Source of the DNA: Pseudomonas sp. B20(2017) | GTDB lineage: Bacteria; Pseudomonadota; Gammaproteobacteria; Pseudomonadales; Pseudomonadaceae | DNA length: 64,000 nucleotides | Reading direction: 5' to 3' | Assembly (NCBI RefSeq): GCF_002113125.1 | Contig: NZ_NEJP01000010.1 | Coordinates: forward strand, 62,001 to 126,000 | Shown here: positions 39,747 to 48,274 of the stretch, piece by piece | How the letters are laid out: every line of letters starts with the position of its first letter | Numbering within the stretch: the first letter of the stretch is position 1 | Notes under the pieces: generated by a model | What the model saw: only the letters and a program-made list of their open reading frames with translations | Told to the model about the DNA's origin: nothing | Databases searched by the model: none | Position numbers and translations under genes: made by a program

Positions 39747-41945
39747 TCAGATCATCGGCGGCAACGCATCAAGGATCTTGTCCAAGGTAATCGGATACTC
39801 CCGCACCCGTGCACCGGTGGCGTTGTAGATCGCATTCGCCACCGCCGCGCTCACGCCGCAAATCCCGAGTTCACCCACCCCCTTGGCTTTCATCGGCGAG
39901 GAAATCGGGTCGGTTTCATCGAGGAAAATCACCTCCTGATGCGGAATGTCGGCATGCACCGGCACCTCGTAGCCCGCCAGGTCATGGTTGACGAAAAAGC
40001 CGTGGCGTTTGTCTACCGCTAGCTCTTCCATCAATGCCGCGCCGACGCCCATGGTCATGGCGCCGATCACCTGGCTGCGGGCTGATTTCGGATTGAGAAT
40101 CCGCCCGGCGGCGCAGACCGCGAGCATCCGGCGCACGCGGACTTCGCCGGTGGCGGCATCGACCGCGACTTCGACGAAGTGCGCGCCGAAGGTTGATTGC
40201 TGGTACTGCTTGGCGAGGTCGGCGAATTCGATGCTGTCCTCGACTTCGATCGGGGCATGTTGCGCGGCCTCACGTAACGGCACGTTCTTGGTGCCCAGTC
40301 GCACGTGTCCATCGGCAAACTGCGCTTCACCCTCGCTCATGCCAAGTTTGGCGGTGACCGCTTCGCGCAGTTTCATGCACGCCGCGTAGACCCCGGCGGT
40401 CGAGCAGTTGGCGCCGAACTGGCCGCCGGAACCGGACGACACCGGAAAATTCGAGTCGCCCAAGTGCACAGTCACATCGTCGAGACGCACGCCCATCACT
40501 TCGGCGGCAGTCTGGGCAATGATCGTGTAGCTGCCGGTGCCGATGTCCGTCATGTCGGTTTCAACGGTGATCTTGCCGTCGCGCTCCAGTCGTACCCGTG
40601 CGCCGGACTTCACCAGCAGGTTGTTGCGAATCGCTGCCGCGACGCCCATGCCGATCAGCCAGCGACCTTCGCGACGGCTGCCGGGCGTTGCATTGCGCTT
40701 ATCCCAGCCAAAACGTTCGGCGCCGGTTTGCAGGCATTCAATCAGACGCCGTTGGGAGAACGGCCGCTCAGTTTTCACCGGATCGACCTGCGTATCGTTG
40801 AGAATGCGGAACTGGATCGGATCAAGTTTGAGCTGTTCGGCCATCTCGTCCATGGCGATCTCCAGTGCCATCAGCCCCGGCGTTTCACCCGGTGCGCGCA
40901 TGGCGTTGCCTTCCGGCAGATCCAGCGGCGCCAGGCGCATGGTCACCAAGCGATTTTCAGCGGCATAAAGCAACTGACTCGGCTGCGCCGCGACTTCGAC
41001 CTTGCCGTCGGCGAGGTTGCCCGACCAGCCTTCATGGGCGATGGCGGTGAGTTTGCCGTCCGCCGTGGCGCCCATGCGAATGCGTTGAATGGTGGCGGGT
41101 CGGTGGGTGGTGTTGTTGGCGATCTGCGGACGGGCGAGGGCGACCTTCACGGGGCGGTTCGCCAGTCGTGCGCCGAGGGCGGCGAGGATCGCGTCGGCGC
41201 GAATGAACAGCTTGCCGCCGAAACCGCCACCAATATACGGCGAGATCAACCGCACGTTTTCCTTGGGCAGGCCGAGGGTGGCGGCGATGTCGCCGACGCT
41301 CCAGGCGATCATCTGGTTGGAGGTCCAGAGCGTTACGTGATCGCCTTTCCAGGCGGCGAGGGTCGCGTGGGGCTCCATCATCGCGTGGGACTGATCCGGC
41401 GTAGTGTAAGTCTGGTCGAACTGCACGGGCGCGGCGGCGAAGGCGGTGGCGAAATCGCCGTGCTTGACGTCCGGCAGATCGTCTTTCGGTTCCACGCCTT
41501 GGTCGCGCACGCTGGCCAGATCAAACTGGCCTTTGTCTTGCGCGTATTCGACGTTGACCAATTGCGCTGCGGCCCGCGCCTGTTCGAAGGTATCGGCGAC
41601 CACCAGCGCCACGGCCTGGTGATAGTGCTGCACTTGCGGCCCGGCCAGCAGGTGCGCGGCGTTGTATTGGCCTTTGCCGAGCTTGCCGGCGTTGGCGGCG
41701 GTGACGATGGTCAGCACTCCCGGCGCGGCGCGGGCGGCCTCCAGATCGATGCGGGTGATGCGACCCTTGGCAATGGCCGAACCGACCACTACGCCGTAGG
41801 CCTGATTCTTCACGGCTTCATGTTGCTCGTAGGCGTAAGGCGCCTGGCCGCTGGTCTTCAGCTGGCCTTCGATGCGGTCGGTGGGTTTGCCGATGACGTT
41901 CAACTGATCAATCGGGTTGGTCGTGGCGGGCGTGTCGAATTTCAT
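39747..41945 (-). CDS. paoC: Molybdenum-binding subunit of a periplasmic aldehyde oxidoreductase
   Basis: A 732-residue catalytic subunit of the xanthine-oxidase family (PaoC/YagR type). It holds the molybdenum cytosine-dinucleotide cofactor and oxidises aldehydes to acids. YIGGGFGGK and the Gly/Ser-rich VSSGSGGQFGANCST segment are cofactor-binding. Glu692 in KGVGELG is the catalytic base. It has no signal of its own and is exported with the Tat-bearing Fe-S subunit. Its start overlaps the FAD subunit stop by 4 bases. The maturation factor PaoD is not seen next to it. Confidence 0.88.
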   Translation of the reverse strand: MKFDTPATTNPIDQLNVIGKPTDRIEGQLKTSGQAPYAYEQHEAVKNQAYGVVVGSAIAKGRITRIDLEAARAAPGVLTIVTAANAGKLGKGQYNAAHLLAGPQVQHYHQAVALVVADTFEQARAAAQLVNVEYAQDKGQFDLASVRDQGVEPKDDLPDVKHGDFATAFAAAPVQFDQTYTTPDQSHAMMEPHATLAAWKGDHVTLWTSNQMIAWSVGDIAATLGLPKENVRLISPYIGGGFGGKLFIRADAILAALGARLANRPVKVALARPQIANNTTHRPATIQRIRMGATADGKLTAIAHEGWSGNLADGKVEVAAQPSQLLYAAENRLVTMRLAPLDLPEGNAMRAPGETPGLMALEIAMDEMAEQLKLDPIQFRILNDTQVDPVKTERPFSQRRLIECLQTGAERFGWDKRNATPGSRREGRWLIGMGVAAAIRNNLLVKSGARVRLERDGKITVETDMTDIGTGSYTIIAQTAAEVMGVRLDDVTVHLGDSNFPVSSGSGGQFGANCSTAGVYAACMKLREAVTAKLGMSEGEAQFADGHVRLGTKNVPLREAAQHAPIEVEDSIEFADLAKQYQQSTFGAHFVEVAVDAATGEVRVRRMLAVCAAGRILNPKSARSQVIGAMTMGVGAALMEELAVDKRHGFFVNHDLAGYEVPVHADIPHQEVIFLDETDPISSPMKAKGVGELGICGVSAAVANAIYNATGARVREYPITLDKILDALPPMI

Positions 41946-42898
41946 GCTTCGTCCCTCGCTTGGGCCAGCACCGAGGCAATCGTGCGCTCGACCAATGTTA
42001 CTTTGAACTGGTTGTCAGAGGTCGGCGTGGCGCCGTCGAGCAGGCGCGCGCTGACGGCTTTCGCGCCTTGCGGCAGCAGCGCTTCCGCCGCTTCGACTCG
42101 CCAGGGTTTCGGCGCGATGCCGCCGACGGCGATGCGGCCGCTGCCATCCTTCTGCAGGATCAGGCCGACGGACACCAGGGCGAAGGCGTATGACGAGCGG
42201 TCGCGCACCTTGTGATAGACATGGGTGCCGCCCACCGGGGCGGGCAGGGTGACGGCGGTGATCAGTTCACCGGGCGTCAGACTGGTTTCGACATTCGGGG
42301 TGGTGCCGGGCAAATGGTGGAAGTCCGCGATGGCGATGCGTCGAGTGCTGCCATCAGCCTTGATCGTTTCGACCTGAGCATCCAGCGCCCGCATCGCAAT
42401 CGCCATGTCACTCGGATGGGTCGCGATGCACGCGTCGCTGACACCGATGATGCCGAGTTGTCGACTGACCCCGCCAATCGCCGCGCAACCACTGCCGGGA
42501 TTACGTTTATTGCAGGCCTGATTGGTGTCGTAGAAATACGGGCAGCGCGTGCGCTGGAGCAGATTGCCGGCGGTGGTTGCCATGTTGCGCAACTGGCCCG
42601 ATGCACCGGCGAGCAAGGCGCGGGACAGCAGCGCGTAGTCTTTCCGGACGCGGTTGTCGGCGGCCAGATCGGTGTTGCGCACCAGTGCGCCTATGCGCAA
42701 GCCGCCGTCTTCGGTGGCTTCGATCCGGTCGAGGCCCAGGTGATTGACGTCTATCAGTTGCTGGGGCGTTTCGATGTCTAGTTTCATCAAGTCCAGCAGA
42801 TTGGTGCCGCCGGCAATGAAACGTGCGCCTTCGATTTGCGCGGCTTGGGCAGCAGCTGCGGCAGGGGAGTCGGCGCGGCTGTAATTGAACGCTCTCAT
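41942..42898 (-). CDS. paoB: FAD-binding subunit of the aldehyde oxidoreductase
   Basis: A 318-residue subunit. The FAD site shows ARFIAGGTNLLDLMK near residues 26-40 and the middle GGCG-like loop. A Cys-rich insert, RCPYFYDTNQACNKRNPGSGC at about 115-135, is the extra [4Fe-4S] site that distinguishes PaoB from xanthine dehydrogenase FAD subunits. It is co-translated with both neighbours through 4-base overlaps. Electrons pass from the molybdenum site through the [2Fe-2S] centres to FAD. Confidence 0.9.
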   Translation of the reverse strand: MRAFNYSRADSPAAAAAQAAQIEGARFIAGGTNLLDLMKLDIETPQQLIDVNHLGLDRIEATEDGGLRIGALVRNTDLAADNRVRKDYALLSRALLAGASGQLRNMATTAGNLLQRTRCPYFYDTNQACNKRNPGSGCAAIGGVSRQLGIIGVSDACIATHPSDMAIAMRALDAQVETIKADGSTRRIAIADFHHLPGTTPNVETSLTPGELITAVTLPAPVGGTHVYHKVRDRSSYAFALVSVGLILQKDGSGRIAVGGIAPKPWRVEAAEALLPQGAKAVSARLLDGATPTSDNQFKVTLVERTIASVLAQARDEA

Positions 42899-43536
42899 GC
42901 TGGGACCTCCGCGACTTCGCTGATGGCTTCGATGATGTTCGAGTAGGCGCCGCAGCGGCAGATGTTGCCGCTCATGCGTTCCTGCAATTCGCTGGCGATC
43001 AGTTGCGGTGCTTCGGTGAGGCTGGCGCTGGCGTGGCTGGGGATGCCGTTGCGGATTTCCTCAAGCACCGCCACCGCCGAACAGATCTGCCCCGGCGTGC
43101 AGTAGCCGCACTGGTAACCGTCATGCTTGATGAACGCCGCCTGCATCGGATGCAGGTGGTCTGGCATGCCGAGGCCTTCGATGGTGGTGACTTTGGCACC
43201 GTCCTGCATCACCGCCAGGGTCAGGCACGAATTGATTCGCCGGCCATCGACGATCACCGTGCAGGCGCCGCACTGGCCGTGGTCGCAGCCCTTTTTGCTG
43301 CCGGTCAGGTGCAGGTGTTCGCGCAGCGCATCGAGCAGGGTGGTGCGGGTGTCAATCTCCAGCGTCTGCGGCTTGCCGTTGACTTCAATTGTCACTTTGG
43401 CCATGGCCGGTTGCTCCAGAGTGGCCGCGTAGGCCTTGAGGCTGATGAAGGGCGGCATCGCGAACGCAGTCGCGGTCACGGCCCCGAGAATCAGGAAACG
43501 GCGTCGGGAAATCGCCGACGGCGGTTGGTCGTTCAT
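42895..43536 (-). CDS. paoA: [2Fe-2S] subunit of the aldehyde oxidoreductase, Tat-exported
   Basis: A 213-residue subunit. The N-terminus has a Tat signal, SRRRFLILGAVTATAFA. Two [2Fe-2S] motifs follow: the plant-ferredoxin type GCDHGQCGACTVI with a later Cys, and the helical type CGYCTPGQ with CRC. The ATG at 43536 (MNDQPPSA) was chosen, with AGAGGAA upstream. An in-frame codon 12 residues earlier lacks it. It is first in the paoABC operon, the same order as in E. coli. Confidence 0.9.
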   Translation of the reverse strand: MNDQPPSAISRRRFLILGAVTATAFAMPPFISLKAYAATLEQPAMAKVTIEVNGKPQTLEIDTRTTLLDALREHLHLTGSKKGCDHGQCGACTVIVDGRRINSCLTLAVMQDGAKVTTIEGLGMPDHLHPMQAAFIKHDGYQCGYCTPGQICSAVAVLEEIRNGIPSHASASLTEAPQLIASELQERMSGNICRCGAYSNIIEAISEVAEVPA

Positions 43537-43856
43537 GGCTGAGATTCCTCTTTTCAGGTCGGCAGGTTGCAAATGACCCGCTCGGGCATGCCGGCGTCGT
43601 CGCCAGTCTTGGTCTGTTTTAGGAGTGACCGCAGGGGGGAGGAAAAGGTTTTGTCGGATTTCGTCTTGTTGTCGTGCCGGTCAGAGCCATCAATCGGCCA
43701 CCGTGTGGACGGGGCGTACACGGCGAGCAGGGCGATGAACGGTCGTTGATGGCCAGTGAATCTAAACCGGTTTCCCCGGTCGTATCTGCGCCAGCGCGTA
43801 CCCGCGCTGCGCTGACTGTTTCCGTCGTCAAGACCTTGGTTTTAGGGGAAATCTGA
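43537..43856. other. Divergent intergenic region, no gene seen
   Basis: About 320 bases between paoA and the small lipoprotein gene. It should hold the paoABC promoter. The short frames in it lack ribosome binding sites and none looks like a protein. Confidence 0.5.
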
Positions 43857-44063
43857 ATGATGCGTGCAACAAGCCTGCTGCTGACTGTTTCCGCCGCCGT
43901 ATTGCTGGGCGGCTGTGTGGCGGATTTCGATGATGACCATCGGCATGGCCGGCATTACGACCGCGATCATGGTCGTTACTACGATCATGACCGACGCTGG
44001 GACGACCGCGACGACGACCGCCGCGATGGGCGTCGTTATCACCGCGACCGGGATGATGACTGA
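43857..44063 (+). CDS. Small lipoprotein with His/Asp/Arg-rich tail
   Basis: A 68-residue protein. A lipoprotein signal ends in LLGGC, with lipidation at Cys20, followed by VADFDDD. The whole remaining tail is made of His, Asp, Arg and Tyr, for example HRHGRHYDRDHGRYY. Such tails can bind divalent metals or stay disordered. The first of two Met codons is used. GGGGAAA lies about six bases ahead. A strong terminator follows directly, so it is a single-gene unit. Confidence 0.75.
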   Translation: MMRATSLLLTVSAAVLLGGCVADFDDDHRHGRHYDRDHGRYYDHDRRWDDRDDDRRDGRRYHRDRDDD

Positions 44064-44072
44064 CTGAAACGA

Positions 44073-44102
44073 AGAGGGCGCTCCCCGACGGGAGCGCCCT
44101 CT
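44073..44102. terminator. Strong hairpin terminator between convergent genes
   Basis: A 13-bp perfect stem (agagggcgctccc and its complement) with a cgac loop. Only weak T-runs flank it. It serves the lipoprotein gene and probably the convergent gene at 44107. Confidence 0.7.
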
Positions 44103-44106
44103 GGCA

Positions 44107-44379
44107 TTAAAAATGAGCGCTCGCCCGGACGCTGGATCGCGCAGGCACTGAGGCCTCGATGTCCAGCAAATGGGTGGCGAGAATGTCGCTCAGAAAACGG
44201 AACTGATCGTTGAGACCGACCACTTCATTGCTGAAATGATTGCTGGCGGCGGGCATCAACAGATCTTCGAAGGCTTCGTCGAACACCAGCGCCTGGGTCT
44301 TGCGTGACACGGCGTGCTGATCGTAGTAGTTGCTGCCGAAGACCGGGAAACTCACGGCGAGGGTGACGGTACTGATCAT
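44107..44379 (-). CDS. Hypothetical protein
   Basis: A 90-residue protein with a strong GAGGAG site ahead of the ATG at 44379. It opens MISTVTLAVSFPVFGSNYYD, which is moderately hydrophobic but not a clean signal peptide. The rest is helical and acidic (ALVFDEAFEDLLMPAASNHFSNEVVGLNDQFRFLSDIL). I do not recognise a family. It ends 5 bases from the hairpin at 44073-44102. Confidence 0.6.
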   Translation of the reverse strand: MISTVTLAVSFPVFGSNYYDQHAVSRKTQALVFDEAFEDLLMPAASNHFSNEVVGLNDQFRFLSDILATHLLDIEASVPARSSVRASAHF

Positions 44380-44574
44380 GATGTGAACTCCTCATGCTGT
44401 GTGTTTCGGATGGGTTAATCGTGCCTTTGCCAAGCGGCATGCGGAAGGCAATCGTCGCAATGGTGAATATCGACGCCATTGATGGTCGCGGATACAACCG
44501 GACAAACGGCTCACTGGCGGCACCTATACTCAAGTCATCACCCGCACATCTGGTCATTCAAGGACACCGTCACC

Positions 44575-45654
44575 GTGAACCTGCGCGCGCTGATCGTCGC
44601 CGCACTGGTGTTGCTGGCCGGCTGCGCCTCCTCGGCGCGGGCCCCGGTGGGCGCGCCGGCGGTGGTGGTCTCGCCGGCCACCTGGCAGCAGATCGACCGG
44701 GAAATCGTCAGCGCCTCGAAGCAGGCCACCGAGCAGGTCAAGCTGTTCGCCCGTGGCTCGATGGAACATTGGCGCATTCGGGTCTATGAGCAAACTGAAG
44801 AAAATTTCATTCCGTGGTTCAGCAGTTACTGGACCCAGGAATGGCTGTCGATGAAGGTCAGCTGGTACACGATCAGTGCCAGCGGCGAACAGGATGCCTC
44901 GGCCAAGCGCCTGGCGGCCTATCTGCTGGAGCAATATCAGGAGCGGGTGCTGGCGCCGGTGGCGGTGGAGATCGACCCGGACGCGATCCTTGGTCAGTCC
45001 ACCGCGTTCTACGCGCAATTGATGGCGCAGCAGATGCCGGTCATCGCCCAGCGCCACGGCGTGCCCATCGCCCAGCTCAACGGGCGGTTGCAGAAAATCC
45101 CCGCCATAGCCCTTGGCCCGCCACCTGCCAGGGATGCGTCGCTGTATCAGATCGTCAGCACTGATCCGTTGAACACGCTGCCGGCCTATACGGCGCTGAT
45201 CGAGAAGATTCACGCCGATGGCGGCTCGAAAGGCGTGGCTTCGACTGAGTCGGCAATGGCTCCGGTGGCTAAACGCGCCAGTCAGCGCATGGAGGCGGAG
45301 ATGGCGCCACGCGGCGCCGCCAGCGCGGTAGCAGCCGCAGCGGGAAAACTGGCCGGGGCGTTGATTTCAGTCGGGGTGGCGGGCATCCGCGCAATCATTC
45401 AGGCCAACGACCGCCCCGACAGCGAAGCCTTGATCCGCAGTAGTCTCGGCAACACCTTCGACAAGGCCTGGCTGAAACTGGTGCAAAACCCGACCACCGG
45501 TGTGATGGCGGGCACGCTGCACATCGCGGGACAGGTCGAGAGTCATCTCGGTGGGGGTGATGAACCGTCGGTCGGGTTGGGCGTCAACCGTGTCGAATGG
45601 CGGCCGCCCGAGTCGACTACTCAGCAGATCGAACCCACCCTGCAAGGAGAATGA
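44575..45654 (+). CDS. Lipoprotein, unknown function
   Basis: A 359-residue protein starting with GTG at 44575. A lipobox VLLAGC with Cys16 predicts lipidation. Long helical, Ala/Gln-rich segments follow and near 245-270 an Ala/Gly-rich hydrophobic stretch (GAASAVAAAAGKLAGALISVGVAGI) that could enter the membrane. AAGGA lies upstream of the GTG. A longer frame from 44479 has no ribosome binding site and would bury the lipoprotein signal. I do not recognise a family. The DUF1428 gene follows 2 bases after its stop. Confidence 0.72.
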   Translation: MNLRALIVAALVLLAGCASSARAPVGAPAVVVSPATWQQIDREIVSASKQATEQVKLFARGSMEHWRIRVYEQTEENFIPWFSSYWTQEWLSMKVSWYTISASGEQDASAKRLAAYLLEQYQERVLAPVAVEIDPDAILGQSTAFYAQLMAQQMPVIAQRHGVPIAQLNGRLQKIPAIALGPPPARDASLYQIVSTDPLNTLPAYTALIEKIHADGGSKGVASTESAMAPVAKRASQRMEAEMAPRGAASAVAAAAGKLAGALISVGVAGIRAIIQANDRPDSEALIRSSLGNTFDKAWLKLVQNPTTGVMAGTLHIAGQVESHLGGGDEPSVGLGVNRVEWRPPESTTQQIEPTLQGE

Positions 45655-45656
45655 TC

Positions 45657-46010
45657 ATGGCTTACATCGATGTGTTCGTGGCGCCGGTGCCGAATGCCAA
45701 TCGCGAACAGTACAAAAAACACTGCGAAATCGCAGCCAGGCTGTTCAAGGAATACGGCGCGCTGGAGGTGATTCAGGGCTGGGGCGATGACGTGCCGGAC
45801 GGCAAGGTCACCTCATTCCCGATGGCAGTGAAACTCAAGGAAGGCGAAACCATATCCGCCGGCTGGCTGGTCTGGCCGGACAAGGCCACCCGCGACACCG
45901 GCATGGCGAAAATGATGGAAGACCCGCGCATGCAGCCGGACGTCAATCCGATGCCGTTCGATGGGCAACGGATGATTTACGGTGGCTTCAAAGACATTCT
46001 GGAGTCCTGA
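45657..46010 (+). CDS. DUF1428-family protein
   Basis: A 117-residue protein with the DUF1428 pattern of a dimeric alpha/beta-barrel fold: MAYIDVFVAPVPNANREQYKKHCEIAA, then VIQGWGDDVPDGKVTSFPMAVKLKEGETI and the FDGQRMIYGGF ending. The ATG at 45657 has AAGGAG seven bases upstream. An ATG six bases earlier overlaps the preceding stop and is too close to that site. The family has solved structures but no assigned reaction. Confidence 0.85.
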   Translation: MAYIDVFVAPVPNANREQYKKHCEIAARLFKEYGALEVIQGWGDDVPDGKVTSFPMAVKLKEGETISAGWLVWPDKATRDTGMAKMMEDPRMQPDVNPMPFDGQRMIYGGFKDILES

Positions 46011-46025
46011 TGCTGCGTTGCCGGA

Positions 46026-46220
46026 TCACTCCGCCGACGGAGTGATCCGGCAGCCTTTGCGGTTGCGGATCTGCTCGTCCGTCGGCCGCTCGCGCACGAA
46101 TTCGAAACGCGGCTCTCCCTCGCTGTAATGCACCAGCCAGCCCCATTCCAGTTCGCTCTCATCCTGTCCGGGATTCGGCGGTCGGGCCCACCAGGGTTCT
46201 TTGCTGAGGATCTCGCGCAT
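46026..46220 (-). CDS. Small conserved hypothetical protein
   Basis: A 64-residue soluble protein rich in Trp, Glu and Arg (EPWWARPPNPGQDESELEWGWLVHYSEGEPRFEF). GGAGG lies upstream of the ATG at 46220, a strong sign of a real gene. It has no signal peptide and no known domain. It converges with the DUF1428 gene. Confidence 0.68.
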   Translation of the reverse strand: MREILSKEPWWARPPNPGQDESELEWGWLVHYSEGEPRFEFVRERPTDEQIRNRKGCRITPSAE

Positions 46221-46327
46221 GACGTCCTCCGGTTGATGGCAATCGTTGAACTATAAACCCCATGCCGAGAGTCGCCAGAAACGGGCGTGTAGAATTCAGG
46301 GATCTCGACGAACGAAGGAGCGTGGCC

Positions 46328-46867
46328 ATGACGGACGAAACGCGCGGGGATCAACCGTTCAAGCGGCTGTTCTTCGCCCTGGACTGCCCGCCGGCGCAGC
46401 GCAAGGCGATTGCCCAGTGGCGCAGCGAACTGGGTTTGCGCACCGGTAAACCGGTGCCGGCGGACAACTTTCATCTGACGTTGCTGTTTCTCGGTGCGGT
46501 GCCGTTGGCGCAGATCGGCGAAGTCTGCGAGGCGGTGGCGAAAGTGCGCACACCGGGGGAGGCGTTGAGGATTTCGCTGGATCGGTTGCAGGTCTGGCGG
46601 CGCGCGGGGGTATTGTCGCTGGCGCCGGAGCAGGCACCACAGGGATTGCTGCGATTGGTGTATGCGCTGGAGCAGGCGATGTTGCCGTTCGGGTTCGAAG
46701 AGGCGACGCGCGAATATCGTCCACACCTGACGCTGGCCCGGGACTATCGGGCGCCGGAACCGGAATCTGTCACGCCGCCGGAGTTTTTTCTGCGTGCCGA
46801 GCGCTTTGCGCTGTTCGAATCCCACAAGGGCCGCTACCGCTCGCTGGCCGATTGGCCACTGATCTGA
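46328..46867 (+). CDS. thpR: RNA 2',3'-cyclic phosphodiesterase (LigT/ThpR family)
   Basis: A 179-residue 2H phosphoesterase that opens 2',3'-cyclic phosphates on RNA. The two HxTx motifs are HLTL at 49-52 and HLTL at 133-136, and the length fits. The ATG at 46328 has AAGGAG upstream. An in-frame frame-opening at 46262 would add an unrelated basic tail. The biological role of this enzyme in bacteria is still unclear. Confidence 0.9.
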   Translation: MTDETRGDQPFKRLFFALDCPPAQRKAIAQWRSELGLRTGKPVPADNFHLTLLFLGAVPLAQIGEVCEAVAKVRTPGEALRISLDRLQVWRRAGVLSLAPEQAPQGLLRLVYALEQAMLPFGFEEATREYRPHLTLARDYRAPEPESVTPPEFFLRAERFALFESHKGRYRSLADWPLI

Positions 46868-46873
46868 GCCCAC

Positions 46874-46897
46874 AAAAAAAGGCGCCCGAGGGCGCCT
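46874..46897 (-). terminator. Rho-independent terminator, minus strand
   Basis: The stem aggcgcc / ggcgcct has seven T on the minus strand. It could end the polyamine transporter operon, whose last stop is at 47108. On the plus strand it lacks a T-run. Confidence 0.65.
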
Positions 46898-47007
46898 GAA
46901 TTCACCTGAACCGAGGAAGCCAGGTGAGGCCGTTCGGAGCGAGGGTGCAGCGGTGGTAAGGCGCTGCGTGAACGGAAAACATAAACTTCGGCGGGGCATG
47001 CTGACCT

Positions 47008-47096
47008 TGTGGGAGCGAGCTTGCTCGCGAAATCGGTCTTTCAGTAAAGGATATATTGACTGACATACCCCCTTCGCGAGCAAGCTCGCTCCCACA
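47008..47096. repeat. REPIN, gcgagcttgctcgc type
   Basis: Facing arms start tgtgggagcgagcttgctcg at 47008 and end in cgctcccaca at 47096. It lies between thpR and the last gene of the polyamine transporter operon. Confidence 0.9.
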
Positions 47097-47107
47097 GGTT
47101 TCTCCAG

Positions 47108-48205
47108 TTATTTGCCGAGTTTCACGCGGGTCCAGCCCCGGGTCATGATCCGCTGCGTGGCAATCGGTTGATCCGGTACTGCATACAGCGTCGCCATCAC
47201 CGCTTGCGGCGGGTACGAGCCCGGGTCGTTGCGGATCGCTTCGTCTACCAGCGGCGTCGCGGCTTCGTTGGCGTTGCTGTAGCCAATGCTGTTGGTGACT
47301 TCGGCGATGATGTCCGGGCGCATCAGGAAGTTCATGAACAGGTAGGCGTTCTCGACGTTGGCGGCATCGCGAGGGATGGCGACCATGTCGTAGAAACTGC
47401 CGGCGCCTTCCTTGGGAATGCTGTAGTCGATCTCGACCTTGTTGCCCGATTCCACCGCGCGGGCTTTGGCCTGCAGCACGTCACCCGAATAGCCGACCGC
47501 CACGCAGATGTTGCCGTTGGCCAGGTCCGAGATGTACTTGGACGAATGGAAATACGCCACCGACGGCCGGATCTTCATGAACAGCGCTTCGGCTTCGGCG
47601 ATGTGCTTCACGTCCTTGTCGTTCACCGGATAGCCCAGGTAGTGCAGGGCGGCCGGGAGCATTTCGGTCGGCGAGTCGAGGAAGCTGATACCGCAGGCTT
47701 TCAGCTTCTCTGCGTTCTCCGGTTTGAACAGCAGGTCCCAGGAGTTGGTCGGCGCATTCTTGCCGAGCACTTCGCGCACCTTGTCCGGGTTGAAGCCGAT
47801 GCCGATCGAGCCCCACATATACGGGAACGCATGGGCGTTGTCCGGATCACTGGCGGAGGCGTTTTTCAGCAGCACCGGGTTGAGGTTTTTCCAGTTCGGC
47901 AGCTTCGATTTGTCCAGGGTCTGATAGACCCCGGCCTTGATCTGCTTGGCCAGGAAACTGTTGGACGGCACCACGATGTCGTAGCCGGATTTCCCTGCGA
48001 GCAGACGTGCTTCGAGGGTTTCATTGCTGTCGAACACATCGTAGGTCACGCGGATGCCGGTCTCGTCCTCGAACTTCTTGACGGTGTCCGGGGCGATGTA
48101 ATCCGACCAGTTGTAAACGCGCAGCACCTTGTCGTTGGCCTGGGCGCCCGTGGCGATTGCGCCCAATAAGGACAGTGTCAGCAGAGTCCTGCCAAACATT
48201 TTCAT
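47108..48205 (-). CDS. potF: Polyamine (putrescine-type) ABC transporter substrate-binding protein
   Basis: A 365-residue periplasmic binding protein. A signal peptide ends near AQA at residue 23. The PotF/SpuD family features are KVLRVYNWSDYIAPDTVKKFEDETGIRVTYDVFDSNE at the mature N-terminus and SVAYFHSSKYISDLANG around the ligand site. The ATG at 48205 has GGAG eight bases upstream. It is the last gene of a four-gene transporter operon. SpuD and SpuE of P. aeruginosa differ in putrescine versus spermidine use. The neighbouring putrescine genes favour putrescine here. Confidence 0.88.
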   Translation of the reverse strand: MKMFGRTLLTLSLLGAIATGAQANDKVLRVYNWSDYIAPDTVKKFEDETGIRVTYDVFDSNETLEARLLAGKSGYDIVVPSNSFLAKQIKAGVYQTLDKSKLPNWKNLNPVLLKNASASDPDNAHAFPYMWGSIGIGFNPDKVREVLGKNAPTNSWDLLFKPENAEKLKACGISFLDSPTEMLPAALHYLGYPVNDKDVKHIAEAEALFMKIRPSVAYFHSSKYISDLANGNICVAVGYSGDVLQAKARAVESGNKVEIDYSIPKEGAGSFYDMVAIPRDAANVENAYLFMNFLMRPDIIAEVTNSIGYSNANEAATPLVDEAIRNDPGSYPPQAVMATLYAVPDQPIATQRIMTRGWTRVKLGK

Positions 48206-48274
48206 CGGTGAAACTCCATTCTTTTTATTCAAAAGCTTTTAAGCAAAAGCGCAAAGCCGTAAAACGCGACGGCC

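Noticed and set aside
40305..42215. 636-codon plus-strand frame over paoC
   Set aside because: Antisense shadow. The molybdenum subunit on the other strand has all family motifs.
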